NCBI GenBank assembly: GCA_037951165.1
Contig: JBBDHG010000019.1
Location: forward strand, 5,480,001 to 5,544,000
Source of the DNA: Lophius americanus
Lineage: Eukaryota; Chordata; Actinopteri; Lophiiformes; Lophiidae
Direction: 5' to 3'
Length of the DNA stretch: 64,000 bases
How positions within the stretch are numbered: position 1 is the first letter of the stretch; every line of letters begins with the position of its first letter. A program made the position numbers and the translations under genes. The notes beneath the pieces are model-generated. The model was not told the DNA's origin, made no database searches, and worked only from the letters and a program-made list of their open reading frames with translations. Below, in pieces: positions 23,660 to 35,530 of this stretch.

Positions 23660-25000
23660 GTGGCTCTAGACAAATTTGATTTGGTGGGAGAGAAAAAATG
23701 GCTCTTATGATAATAAAGGTTGCTGAACCTGCTCTAGTGTGTAGCCAGCACGAGATAATACTCGTTCCCTTGTTAAGTCGTGGCCATGAGATAATTTTCT
23801 TCTTCAATGTCAGCAGAGGGGCTCCGTAATTTTCCCCAAAAAAGAGATATAATGGAATAGTAATTGCAGCCACCACGATAGCTCAGATAACTTCAGGGTT
23901 ACATTTTGAATTTTTTTGCCCCAATAGACATTAATATGAGGAAGAATTGGATTTGGGTTAAAAGTTAACTGCATATTCCCGCCTCTAAAAAGAGCTTAAT
24001 CAAAAAGTTTTCGGTCATAATTTCTAAAGTTATGGTCCACTTTAGCCCATATTTGATGTATTTGAAACGACTGGAGGATCTATCGAATATTTATCACATT
24101 TCATTCATCCTTTCCCCCGAACTTCCCAACGATAAGTCCAACTGTGTCTCAATTTAGTTCCTATTTATTGACACAAATAAATCTGTCTTGTTTTATTACT
24201 GAGCTCAGAAGAATAGTACCGCGGTATCTTCATTATTGAGTCACTATCGGATCTTATCTTATTGCAACACAAAGTAAAAAAGATTCTATTATGATTTACT
24301 CAGTTAAAGTTGTTAATTTTATTACTGATCTGAAACATAATGGTTTCTTAAAGCATAAAAAACAATATGACAACAATTTCATCTTGGTGATACAAAAGAG
24401 CAGTTCAATTTATTATTGACCTCAGCAAAAATATTGATTTGAATTCTTCACCATTAGTTAAGTTATCAGGCTTATTTGACCATATAATTGCAAAATATAT
24501 TTAGTTTGTAATACCGTAATAAGACCAGTGTTAGTATTAAATTCTATCAATAAAAAATCTGAGAAAGTTTGAGTCTAAATATGGGGTGTTTGAGATATAT
24601 TAGACATTATGTAAATGTATAAAAAAAATTTCATTTGTGTTTATGATTCTGAACATCATCAAGACAGATTTTTGTTGAAGAAATACAGTATACAAATACA
24701 ATATGTGCGTACAGAGCAGCATGAACTGAAAAAACAGCCAATAGAAAGGTCTTAACCAGAGGAGTTTGTACATAAAAGTGTGCTGTGTCTGTCGTTTGGA
24801 CACACTTTGACTTCAGAAAATATGACACACGACAAAAACAACTGAAATGTAAACATTGCTGATAAATCCTTTCAACACACAAAGGTAACACCAGCAGTTT
24901 GTTCGATCACTTTTCAACATTTTAATAGATGCCACACAGTATTCAAGAAGAGGAAAGAAATAACAGACTGTCCAGATTGTACTATGCTGGTGTCAATGGT
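23660..25000. other. Intergenic DNA between copies A and B
   Basis: No gene is seen. A weak minus-strand member of the unclassified dispersed repeat lies at about 24000-24110 (TTGATGTATTTGAAACGACT and neighbours). Confidence 0.45.
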
Positions 25001-25004
25001 AAAT

Positions 25005-25096
25005 GTAAACTTTGTCACTTCTGGACATTCACTCCTTTTATAACAAAAACACAAACTCTCAGGTCGCGTTAAACTTTTCACCATGGCTGAACATGA
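25005..25096 (-). pseudogene. Partial duplicate of the cbr1 last-exon end
   Basis: The plus-strand sequence from AAACTTTGTCACTTCTGGAC through CTCTCAGGTC to TTTTCACCATGGCTGAAC matches the 3' UTR and last codons of exon 6 of copies B and C. On the minus strand it reads VQPW and then stop. The match stops abruptly at TGACATCAG, so only the final codons and the adjoining UTR are duplicated, about 480 bp downstream of the real copy B stop. Confidence 0.7.
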
Positions 25097-25571
25097 CATC
25101 AGAAACATGGAGGGGGCAAAGAGATTATTTTCATCTCACTATCACTCAATCATAAAAAAATCAAAAAAGGTATTTTTCCTTCTGAATGTCATTTATTTCT
25201 TTTGACATGAAAGAAAAGAATATAGGGGCATTAAGAGCAGCATATATTCCAAGAGCACAAACACTAAGCCAACAAATAGGTGTCAAAAATCACAAAGAAC
25301 TCGACTTTTTCTGCATGTAAAATATGCAATCTTTCAATACTTTTGCAGATTCAAGCATAGACCTGTTAGAGAACTTTTAATTTTAGAAGTAAAACTATAT
25401 AGATGTGACTATAGAGAATATGACAATATCCTCCAGTCAATTCTAAGCCAGGAGGATAACAAAATACAGAAATGGTTTGTGTCGCCGTCTATGAAAACGT
25501 TGTCACTTCTAGCCATTCAATCCTTTTATCGCAAACACACTCAAACACACTCTCAGGTCCCTTTAAACCTT

Positions 25572-28500
25572 TCACCACGGCTGAACTTCCTTTTCTGAGA
25601 CAAACTTCCCATGAGGCTCTGTGGCTCCAGGCGGGAGCAGTGCCAGGTAGGCAGGAGTGACGGCGCCCTCATCAGGTGACTTTGGAGCTTTGGGGCCAGC
25701 CATGTCTGTGCGCACCCAACCTGGACAGCAGGCATTCAGCAAGATCTGTAAAAATAACATGAAATGCAGGATTTGAAAGTGTTGAGTCTGGAAAGAAAGA
25801 TTTATTTGAATTTATGTTAGCCAGTGCTCAGGTACATTTATGTCAATACCACCTTTTGACAACAAGGCAATTCAAAATGTTTCATATGAGACAACATGCA
25901 TTAAGATTGGATATAAAACACATGGCAAAATAAAATGAATTAAAAAAAGGATTTAACCTAATTAAATCAAATACTTTAGTTGATCAAATTGAATAAAACG
26001 GATTCTAGTGCAGTAATTTCTACATTTTCTACAAATCTACTGCGCTGACTGATGAACAACTCTTATTGTTTGGTGATAACCTCATCATCCGGTCTCTCTT
26101 TGGACAAACGACGAGCCAGGATCATGGATAAAGTCTGAGGAAATACAAACAAACATGGCTATAATCAATCTCTCTATGAAAGGAAATGTGGCTTTGGAGA
26201 CGTATTTCTATAAGACACACATCAGCTTAAGATTGAGGGTTATTTACCGTTAACCCAATGTGGGACACTCCATACGCTGAATCAGGCCAGCCGCCCTGCT
26301 TGTGCTCGCCCTTCTTGGTCGCCTCGATGAATCGCTGCATCAGTGCCACCACCTCCTCCTCTGTGATGTCTTCTCTGCGGAAATCCTGCTGCAGGGCCGG
26401 GCTGCACTGGTTAAAAACGCGGGAGCCAAGTAAGCTGGTGATGTTCACCACTCGGCCTGAAAAACACACGCAAGGACACAATGTTTAAAAGCTGAAGCTG
26501 AAGAGTCAGAATCAGAATCAGCTTTATTGGCCATGTATGTGCATACAAGGAGTTTGACTCCGGTTAACTGAGCTCTCACAGTACAAACCTCATATAAATA
26601 ACTTTAAATTAAATGGACAAGGCAATAAACAAATATACAAGCTATAAACAAATGGAGATGATCTTGTGTGCAGGCTATATACATTTAAATATATATATTA
26701 ATATGTATATATAAATATATATGACAGTGCAAAGATGTCAGAGTAATGACCGTTGGAGGTAGTTATTGTATAATGAGGGCAGGTTGGATCCAATGTTTTT
26801 TTTCTGCAGATCTAATTGTCCATTGTAGTCTGATCCTGTCCTGTTGGGTAGCAACAGGTATTTATACATAAATACGTATAAATTATGCATACATGTACAT
26901 GCAAACACACAAACGCATATCAACATTACAATAAGAACTATATGACTTTGTGTTCACCTTATTGTGAGGATGCAGGGGCACGTGTGTGTGAGTGAAAAAG
27001 ATTGTCAATGGATGTAGATTTGAGTGGGGTGGTCATCATAACGGACTTCTGCCCGGGAGTGGTGATGTTTAGGGCAGTGAGAAGCATGTGTGCTTGTTTG
27101 CTATGTTCATCTCCGTATAGATGTTAGTGAGGTCACCAGAGGGTGAAGGGAGGGGGAAGCTGGGATGTGGCTCCCTCGAATTGATTGACAGGTGCACATA
27201 TCACCATAGCATGCATGTAACAATCCTTAATGTTGCCCGTGAAAGATAAGCAAATGTTTGATTGTGAGAGACCCATTCTGAGCATCCTTTGTCCTGTGTA
27301 ATGGGTCCTGCGTAGAATGCCATACCAAGTGAAGAAGTTAAGCCTTTTTTTTTTTTTTTACAGGATGTCGGGATTGTTCCAGATTGGTGGGAGTCTGCAT
27401 GGGATTAGTGAAACCCTAGTTATCTGTAGAAATTCTCGCGAGGCTGTCTGGGAGGAGCTTATATTAATGCTTTTAAAGCAGCTATGACGTTTGACACTGG
27501 GACTGATGAATGGCAGGTCGGAGATTAGGATTTCATTGCAGAATGTTTGTTCTAAGTCATTCCATGATTGGTCCAGTGGATTGGGTTTGGTCCATTTATG
27601 TAAAAAGTTAGGTAGTTCTAATCCACCATGTTCTTTGTTTTCTTTTTAAATGTATTCAAGTGAATACATGGTGGTTTGTTCTTCCATAAAAATGTGGAGA
27701 CGTTAGAGTCTAACCAAACAGAAGATGGTTGAGTTGGAATCAAATCCAACTCAACAATCAATCAAAATAAAACATTTTCGGGAGGATCTTCATTTTAATT
27801 GTTGCGACTCTTCCCATGAGTGATATTGGCAAGTTCCCCCAATCAAGAGGTTATCCTCTATGGATTTGAGAATTGTGAATGTGATTGACCTGTCAAACTT
27901 GTCCTTGTATGTGTTCAAACGGTCATATTGTGCAACAATTGCCCTTTTAATGTGAACAAACTCATGGTTACATCATTAATACCAGAGTTGATTTTTCCAC
28001 TAGATAATCACCTTCCTATAACCACTCAGTCAGTGTGTGCTTGTTAGGCTTAGTAAAGCCAGAAAACATCTTGGTATATCTTATCTCCTGTCTTATCATG
28101 GTTTATCTTATGTTCAGCCTTAACTCCAGGTTTGACGATGGGCAGGAAGTGGTTCAACATGTTTCTGGTGGAGAAGAAGTTTGTCTTAGAGGTCATCTCT
28201 GCTTGAACTGCAAATGGAGTTGGGTCTTCCACTGAAAAGAGAGACAGTTAATTCCAGAAAATCTGCATCCAAGGACACTGATGCTGATGTGAACAGGATA
28301 TAACTTCTATAATAAACAACAACAAATGTGTGCGTTCAAATGTGCTACAAATTTGATAAATAAGCAAAGCGAACGAAATTAGTTATGAGGGTCGATCCTC
28401 AGGCGGTTGTTGCAGAGCTGTGGACGATCTATTCCTAATATTATATATGGACGGGACAGATAGAGGGATGGACAGACAAGGGTAACCCCATATGCAACCT

Positions 28501-30154
28501 TTGAGAGGGGGGTATATAAAGTCCCTATTCTGCCTTGTCCTAGGAGGAAGGTTAAAATTAAAATAAACGCTGCTGGTGCTACTTTTGCACAAGTGTCGGT
28601 TTGATTAAATAGTATATATCATGTTCTCGTACCTTTTAAAGCTATACCAGCATTATTCACAAGGACGTCCACTCCTCCATACTTCTCATGAAAGAATGCA
28701 GCAGCTGTGGTGATGCTGTTCGGATCGTCAATGTCCAGTTGGTGAAACATGGGCCTCAATCCTTCGGATGTCAAAGACTTCACTGCTTCATGACCACGAC
28801 CACTGCAAAATGAACAAACAACTTCTGAATCTATTCTAACTAATGAAATGAAAGTGAACACAACAACCAGTCAGAACAAGTCCTGTGTGAAGAGTTTGGA
28901 ATGTTCCGAGTCCGACTGTGTACTTTATGAAAGCTGTGGTAATTCACAAGTATATAACTATGTTCTATACAGTGCAATTGTTAAATGCTTTGAGTTTGTA
29001 TTTCTCCAACAAGTTAAACATTTTACAAAGTAGTTACAAGGCCTTATTTTCCTTTTTCCATTGGATGTCAAGCTTTTGTTAGTTTTTTGCTATTGTTTTT
29101 TTTTTTTACTGTGTAAATAGAATTTTAAGTGTGTTTTACGGGATTGTTTTTATATATCTAAATTTAACGTCTCACAGCAAGAAGGTTATTGGTTCAAATC
29201 CATTTAAAAACATGTAGAATAAGTGAAGTGATTGCTCTTGATTTGCTTGAAGAGGTGGATTTGTCTCTGTGTGTAAGTCTGTGATGTCACAGTCTGTGGT
29301 GTCAATGCTATCTCAAAATAAATAGTATATTATCAAAAGTATTAATTAAACTAGAAGGAAAGACATTACTTATATTCATAAATTATCATAGAGATTATTA
29401 ATATTCGATCTGTTATCTGATATTTGTGTTTATGTACTGTATGTTTATCTTGAAACTGGGATTTTATACAACTTGGACTCCACTTACATCAACTAAAAAG
29501 CAAAGACGACTAATGCAAACTTTAAAAAAAAATTGGTTTAACGCAACAGGTTTCCTCATAATTTTCTAGCTAAGTCAAATTCAACACTGTTGCCACTGGA
29601 TTTACATTTGTGTTTCAACTCATATGTTAGTTTGTTGCTACATTATTTTAGCTCCGTGATCCATAAAGGCCTGAAATAGTTGAGATTCTCTTTTTAAAAA
29701 CACAGTTTTCTGTGAACAGCAGATAGGGGATTTTTTTTGTAGGGGGATATCTCATGATTATGGATGGCTCAGTCAGTTCTGGTTTGTCCTTTCTGTTTAG
29801 GTGAAAGTTTAACTGATCAGGAGGTTGCAGGTCAAAATGTTGCACTCATAATAACTTGAAAACTTTAAGAAGCTGGAGTGAAAAGTCTCACTTTTTCCAT
29901 GAATTAATAATTGCCACAATAATATTGTAGTTATTGGGTCCTGGGATACCAATACATTTCTATAGAAAGATCATTTTCAGGCATTAATGGCATTATACTG
30001 TAAGTCCGTCTGGTCCAGGTGTCACCAGGTGAGTTACCTACACGTCTCTGGAGTTGAGGTAAACGTCTCCTTGGAACTGCTTGCAAAGCGCTCGGACGAT
30101 GGACAGACCAATGCCCTTGTTACTGCCCGTCACCAAGGCAACCCTGGTAGCCAT
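25572..30154 (-). CDS. cbr1-like: Carbonyl reductase 1 copy B (splice-defective, possibly a pseudogene)
   Basis: Six coding exons occupy the same positions as in copy A: 30154-30042, 28802-28633, 28231-28124, 26456-26248, 26134-26081 and 25745-25572. Each is open and ends in the family C terminus FVSEKEVQPW. The exon-3 donor is changed from GGAG|GTAAGG to GGAG|TTAAGG at 28123. Using the GT one base earlier causes a frameshift and a quick stop in exon 4; skipping exon 3 (108 nt, divisible by 3) would stay in frame but remove about 36 residues, including the TNFF segment. The catalytic Lys is His (YGVSH, codon 26262-26260). The exon-5 donor is also weak (GTTATC). An untranslated first exon probably lies at about 35379. 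It is homologous to cbr1 beyond doubt; its function is doubtful. Confidence 0.85.
26509..26960 (+). mobile_element. Dispersed retroposon tail sequence in copy B intron 3
   Basis: The segment opens with AGAATCAGAATCAGCTTTAT followed by TGGCCATGTATGTGCATACA, a phrase very common in fish genomes at the end of a LINE-related repeat. The rest, with TA-rich stretches, is consistent with it. I cannot give a family name with certainty. Confidence 0.6.
27040..27990 (-). mobile_element. L1-type LINE ORF2 remnant in copy B intron 3
   Basis: Minus-strand translation gives successive frame-broken blocks of an L1 ORF2 C-terminal half: LPISLMGRVATIKMKILPK, VSTFLWKNKPPCIHL, and then a long block with LEQTFCNEILISDLPFIS, SVKRHSCFKSIN and PIWNNPDIL. 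Stops and frameshifts interrupt it. It is an old, dead, 5'-truncated insertion. Confidence 0.75.
28810..30035. other. Copy B intron 1 sequence
   Basis: This lies between exons 1 and 2. It is AT-rich and has no recognisable element or nested gene. Confidence 0.45.
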
Positions 30155-30159
30155 ATCTG

Positions 30160-32439
30160 TTCTCATGTAATGAGCAAAGTTATGTCTTAAGAGGGTGGGA
30201 AAAAGCTTAGAATTGTAAAATAATATGACATGCAGGATTTCATGCAGACAAAGAAGAATCATGCACAGTCAAATATTACGATTACACTTAAACCCATTAG
30301 AACCCAGACCCATTTCCACTTAAAGGAAACTGGTGAAAAATATGAAACAAACTACTACTTACTACAAACTACTTATTATATTTTAGAACAAAAGATGTGC
30401 TAACTGACCAAAATCAATCTGCCTCATATCGGAGACCTTGTCAAAAAGTTAAAACTGGAAGAAACTAGAAAACTGGGCCATAGGCTTATGTTGAAAACTT
30501 GGAATCGGCATCTTCAGGAGTTTATCCTTGGTTTTATTGCTGCATTGAAAATAAATGATTGCTTCAGTCTAGCAAAGATGCACTTATCACTTATCACCTG
30601 GAAATGAACCTTGGGTTATAATGGTGGTGGTGGTGAAGATGTTTGAAGGCATAGAAAAATCTGGGTACAGTCAAACTCCCCTGGGTGTTCATTTGATTCA
30701 GTGGCTTTGGACACTATATATTTCACAGTGTTGGCATAGCAACCATGCATCCCAACCCCTAACTCTTTAACCCAAGGCCAAACATGATGGTTATCAGTGT
30801 CAGATAAAACACAATTAACTAAATTAAATTAAATAAAGTCTGAATTCTGAAAAGCTACCAGCCTACAACTGAGGGCAAAAGTTGTAGGTTGGTAGGTCTA
30901 AGATAAATGAATAACTATAAAGAGAAATGAACATTGCAAAACAACTTAAATAAGACATGGTGCATTATTGTAAGGTAGTGTATAGTTGGAGAGAGAACCA
31001 ATATAAAAAATTATCAGCAGATGAAATAACTAAAGCTGTGTAAGAAAAAATGGTTTGTGCAAATAAAGGGGTGTCCTGCATAGTGAGGATAATGGGCCAT
31101 TTTCAAAAGGTATCCACTATATCTTGGCATCTGCGCATGGCAAAGACTGTTGTGGAGGAATATGAGCAAAGGAATTTGAAAATGTATTGTAAATTACAAT
31201 ATAGACTTTTCTTTTCCAATATAGGAAAAGGAAAGTCAGACACAAGGTAACTTATGTGATGTTTCTCAAGGCATTGACATTGTGTTTTTTTATCAAACAT
31301 CATTATGTAATTGGACAGAAACATATATTAATAGCATAGGAACATGTAGTCCATCATTTCACCTCTGGGTCAGCCTTTTCACTGCAGGTCGGCATTTGAC
31401 CCTTAGGGTCAGAAGTCCGCTTTCTCATGGTGTAATGTTCACCCCAAAACTGATTCACATTTAAATTACAGTAACTCATCTCTCCTTCATCTGGACCAAA
31501 TGGCAAAGATAGTAATGATACCTGAGGTATGAGTGTAACTGCTCTTTGGTCCACAAGCTTATATAACACCCTCACAGACACACACACTTGGTCTCTGCCA
31601 TCACAGACACTCGGGTGTCCTGTATGTTCGGATGCCCTTCTGCAGGAAGTGATTATTAAATGTCATTAAGAAAAGTTTGATCTCTATCTTCATTTAGGGA
31701 ATTTCCACCACGATGGCCACTTACTATTCCGACTATTCTATAAATATGCTATGTCTCTCATTTCAAGTGGTTACACATGTTGAATATGTATCACATGTGT
31801 CTCTTCCTGTCAATGGCTCATGAGTTACGGACAAACGAGCTGCTCTTGACTTCAAGGAACACACAGCAAACCCAGATTAAGAACCCAATTTGATAAATGA
31901 CCACATTCCATGCGTACGTAGAGGCCAATCAATACTTACATTTCTTTAACCATTATGTTAACATTACTGTGACATTAGGATTTTACACACTGTACAAATT
32001 TGCTGGTTCCTCTGGTAACTCAACTATTCCTGTTGTTGAGAACCTTCTTAAATACTCCGGGGGAGTAGAAAGATTTTCTGGTGCTGTGATACTCTGACCT
32101 CTCAATGCGCTCTATCAGCACAAAAGCTCTCTATTTTTGGATGGTTGTATTTATTTTAGTCGGGGTTCATGTTTGGTTGTGTTACCTCATACAAATTGCT
32201 CCAATCACACCTGTCTGAATCATCACACCCCTGTCAGCCGTCACACTCTCTGTCTTTGTAGCTCAGAGTATAATCAGGGTCTTCATAAGATATATGATCA
32301 TATCCCTCATACTCGCTGTCATCTCCAATGGGGATCTCCAGCAAACACTATATTACATCTTCTAATTCATACTATAAAAAATTGAACTACAGTCCAATTT
32401 GACCAACAGACGATCTGCTGGTCAACAAAAATCTTGCCA
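30160..32439. other. Copy B 5' leader intron, first part
   Basis: This is the inferred long intron between the copy B start codon and its putative first exon at 35.4 kb. I see no gene or RNA. Confidence 0.4.
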
Positions 32440-33400
32440 TCTTACCAAAATATATTGATGTCAGAGTACAATGTTAAATGTCTGCCTTAACCTTTTCTTT
32501 TCCATTTGTACTATCTGCCTTTGTTTGCCCTGAATCCCATTGTGTGAATAATATATTCTTTGAGCAATATGTGTCGTGTCCAATACACTGCAATCGTGTT
32601 AACATAAATACATAAATGAAATGTTACATTTTTTTTCACTTTTTTTATTGCGCTACGCACAATTAGTTGCTACCCGCTTATTTAGGAGTCTCATTCAGAG
32701 TATTTTTCTATGTTAACCTCACTGACTTTCTGTCCCTTTAATTGAACTTAATTATCATTCAAAATTAATTGGCTTAAATTTCAAAATGAGCCAACTTTTT
32801 AATTTTACTTCAGCGACATTCATAGTTAGGAGACTGGGCGCTGACATCATTAGTAGGGAGGGACACTATTTTCACACCAAAAAGGAGTAGTCTTTGCAGG
32901 ATTCTGTGAATTATGGCTAGGGATATGGACAAAATCAATTATCAGATAATTTCTTACCAAATACCTCGATGTTGTGACAATATTGTGGGCAGAGAAGAAA
33001 ATGCAATTTCGGTGTAGGGTGGAGACCGAGAATGGTAATGTCATTCATATAATAAAAATGTATCATAAACATTTTCACAATTCTCTCTCTAATCTCAATT
33101 ATATATAAACGTGAAAACATCGTCATCAGCTATATTAATATTATATATATTTATTGCTCATTCATAAAAACTTTTATTGAAGTTTCTTGCCAATAACTAC
33201 ATTTTAAATGATAAAATTTGAAGACATCTTGATGATATTTGCCCAAAAATGTTTTTTACCTAATGGACATTGAACTTATCATGCAATGTCTCTGAAAGCA
33301 GATGCCAATAGTAAACATTCATTTAATTTGATTTCTTGTTCACACTTAAGCATTGTCAGTTTCACTAATCACTTTTTAATATTTAAATAAATAAGACATT
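32440..33400. repeat. Duplicated block, member 2
   Basis: It is the counterpart of 15770-16770 in the same orientation, starting at the shared AAAATATATTGATGTCAGAG and remaining collinear past the GAATTATGGCTAGG stretch. In copy A the block sits in intron 3; here it sits upstream of the copy B start codon, so its position relative to the gene differs. Confidence 0.7.
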
Positions 33401-33424
33401 AGTGGGAAAAACTGAATGTAAAGT

Positions 33425-33486
33425 ATATTTAGCACTTTGAGATAAGTGCATTATAAATTAAATGTATTATTATTATTATTATTATT
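33425..33486 (+). mobile_element. Short L2-type 3' tail
   Basis: The sequence TAGCACTTTGAGATAAGTGC followed by ATTATAAATTAAATGTATTA and an ATT run is the terminal part of the LINE tail also present at 12975-13042, with no body upstream. Confidence 0.65.
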
Positions 33487-33713
33487 TACATCAAGGAGAA
33501 AAAAAACAGGTGACAAAATTAAAAAGTTATATTAAAATAAAGGAAAGTTTTTTTATCAGGATAGGTGTCTCAAATAAAGCTGAGGGGCAAATACAGTACT
33601 GCTAAGCAAAGATTGTCTAAGCAATAAATTAATTAGTTTAACATTGAATAACATTAACATTAATATCTTTTATGTTTAATTTTGTTTAAAATATCCTTTA
33701 AAAATTACAACTA

Positions 33714-33880
33714 GCGGCTGTAGCTCAGTGGGTAGAGTGACCGTCTCCCAATCAGAAAATTGGAAGGTAGCCAGTTCAAGTAAGTCTATTTGTCATGAAA
33801 CTGTAGCCTACTGCTCCCTCAGAGAGATAATTTCACTTTGTATTGTTGTATGTGATCAATAAAGGATTTCTTCTAATTAA
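33714..33880 (+). mobile_element. tRNA-derived SINE
   Basis: The head GGCTGTAGCTCAGTGGGTAG is a good tRNA A box and CCAGTTCAAG a degraded B box. Downstream are TTTCACTTTGTATTGTTGTA and GATCAATAAAGGATTTCTTC, a retroposon-type end. The head lacks a proper acceptor stem and CCA-side pairing, so it is a SINE rather than a functional tRNA. Confidence 0.65.
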
Positions 33881-35214
33881 CTAAGGAGCTCATTATCATA
33901 TAAAATGTCAAAAACTTTTTCCATCACTACTTTAAGAGTGAAAGCTCAATGTTACAATAATGTCACAACCATATTTTATTAAGTTGTATTATTACAGTTC
34001 GTTCAAGAATTTATTTCAGAAATGCATTTCATAACTTGATATTGGAGCATTAGATTGGTTAAATGGATTGAAACCGACTTTTAACTAAAAAAAAAAGAAA
34101 GAAAAAGTAACGTGGCATATCATGACCAGGGAGTCATAATTAAAAGTAAAAAACAGTAATGACAAAATTAATTAAATATTAATATATGTCCACTGATATT
34201 TGCCAATAATGTAACTTCCATATGATTCCAATCATTTCCAATCTATTTAAAAAATAATCAAAGTAGCTGGATTTGCATATTCCTATTTCCTGAGCTGTGC
34301 CACATATGTCCTTACTTTCCATAGAGTAGGTAATGTATTTCACGTATGTGCATAACATATTTAGTCTTGCCGATCTGACATAAAAATCGAAATGAAAAAG
34401 CACAAGCTGAGGCAGCCAGTACCTCTGCCTCACTGAACTGAACCCACGGGTTTATGCTGGTTCTGCTGCTGCTCTTCTTCTATGAAGAGATAAAATCAGA
34501 GATTCAAGTTCATTACAGTTCAGAAATGGAATATTCTATAACTAAGGCACCCTAGGAAAATCGATCAATTATTACATTTTAATAATGAACCTATAATTTT
34601 GTATATTTTTTCATTTATCTTTTTTTTTTAGTTTATAAATGAAAATATTTTTAAAACAAAAAAAAATGTAAGCGGATTAATGATAAACTTTATTTTTAAC
34701 AGAAAATACTACATTCAACATTTTGACTAATTTCTAAAGTCTTTTTTTTTTTATCAAAAAATGGGGAGAACCAATGATTTTCTCTCGTAAATTGAGAACA
34801 CAAGAAGGTGCTGAGCCGGCCGGATAAGTACCTTACCTATGTGTGTGTAGAGAATTCTGATATGAGATATGAAACTCAGCCAGTAGTCAGTGTGAAAGCT
34901 GGCAATTTAATTGTGAATTTAAGCTACTCCATTTGGTTCATATGTTTTCTAAATCTGACTTTGAGTCAGATGGGTCAGAACCATTATAAATTAAATGTAT
35001 TATTATTATTATTAACCTCACCTACCTCGAACCTCACCGGACGTCACCGGTCGTGAATGCCCAGTACAGTTCGGTAGCTGTCACTCTGAGGCTCCCTAAG
35101 TTAATTTTCTGAAACATTTGAAAAGATTTTGTGGGTTCCTGTGGATTAACTGGTTTGAAATTTTAGAGGATCACTGTAAATATCAAATTGATATAAATTC
35201 CAGATATTGTTGTT

Positions 35215-35215
<1 letters not shown>
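33881..35215. other. Copy B 5' leader intron, last part
   Basis: This is AT-rich sequence with poly-T runs. A tail-only retroposon insertion (ATTATAAATTAAATGTATTA plus ATT units) lies at 34982-35013. No gene is seen. Confidence 0.45.

Positions 35216-35253
<38 letters not shown>
35215..35253. repeat. (AAT)n microsatellite
   Basis: About 12 AAT units, followed by degenerate AAT-rich sequence. Confidence 0.9.
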
Positions 35254-35254
<1 letters not shown>

Positions 35255-35378
35255 TAATTAATAACACTAATAAAAATAATAACAATTATAAAATGGTCTC
35301 GTTTTACGTTTTTCATGGAAGAATTTTGTACAATCTTTGTACATCGGTTAATTGGGAGTTTGAAAGAGTTTTTCTTAC

Positions 35379-35530
35379 CTTGAACTAGTCTTGGAACGTT
35401 AAACGGATTTGAGCGAGTGAACTTCTTCTATGTTCCGTCTGCTTCTGTACGCGGCTTCTTCTTCTCTATTCTATTTCGTCACATGCGCCAATCAGCGTTG
35501 AGTCGCATTACCGCTTCCTGTGGTGTTACT
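35379..35530 (-). promoter_or_regulatory. Putative copy B first exon and promoter
   Basis: On the minus strand CCAAGACTAGTTCAAG precedes donor GTAAGAAA (35378-35371). The block to about 35530 contains a reversed CCAAT-like ATTGGCGCATGTGAC and is homologous to the copy C leader region at 42252-42460: the AGTTCAAG/AGTCAAA exon end and the TTGAGTCGCATTACCGC versus TTAAGTCGCACTATCGC stretch. This supports a shared ancestral 5' exon. Confidence 0.5.

Noticed and set aside
23375..23876. ORFs of 111 and 100 codons across the (TA)n run
   Set aside because: The Ile/Tyr repeats come from the dinucleotide microsatellite.
33714..33785. Functional tRNA gene
   Set aside because: The A box is good, but the B box, acceptor stem and anticodon loop are not; the following sequence is a SINE-type tail.
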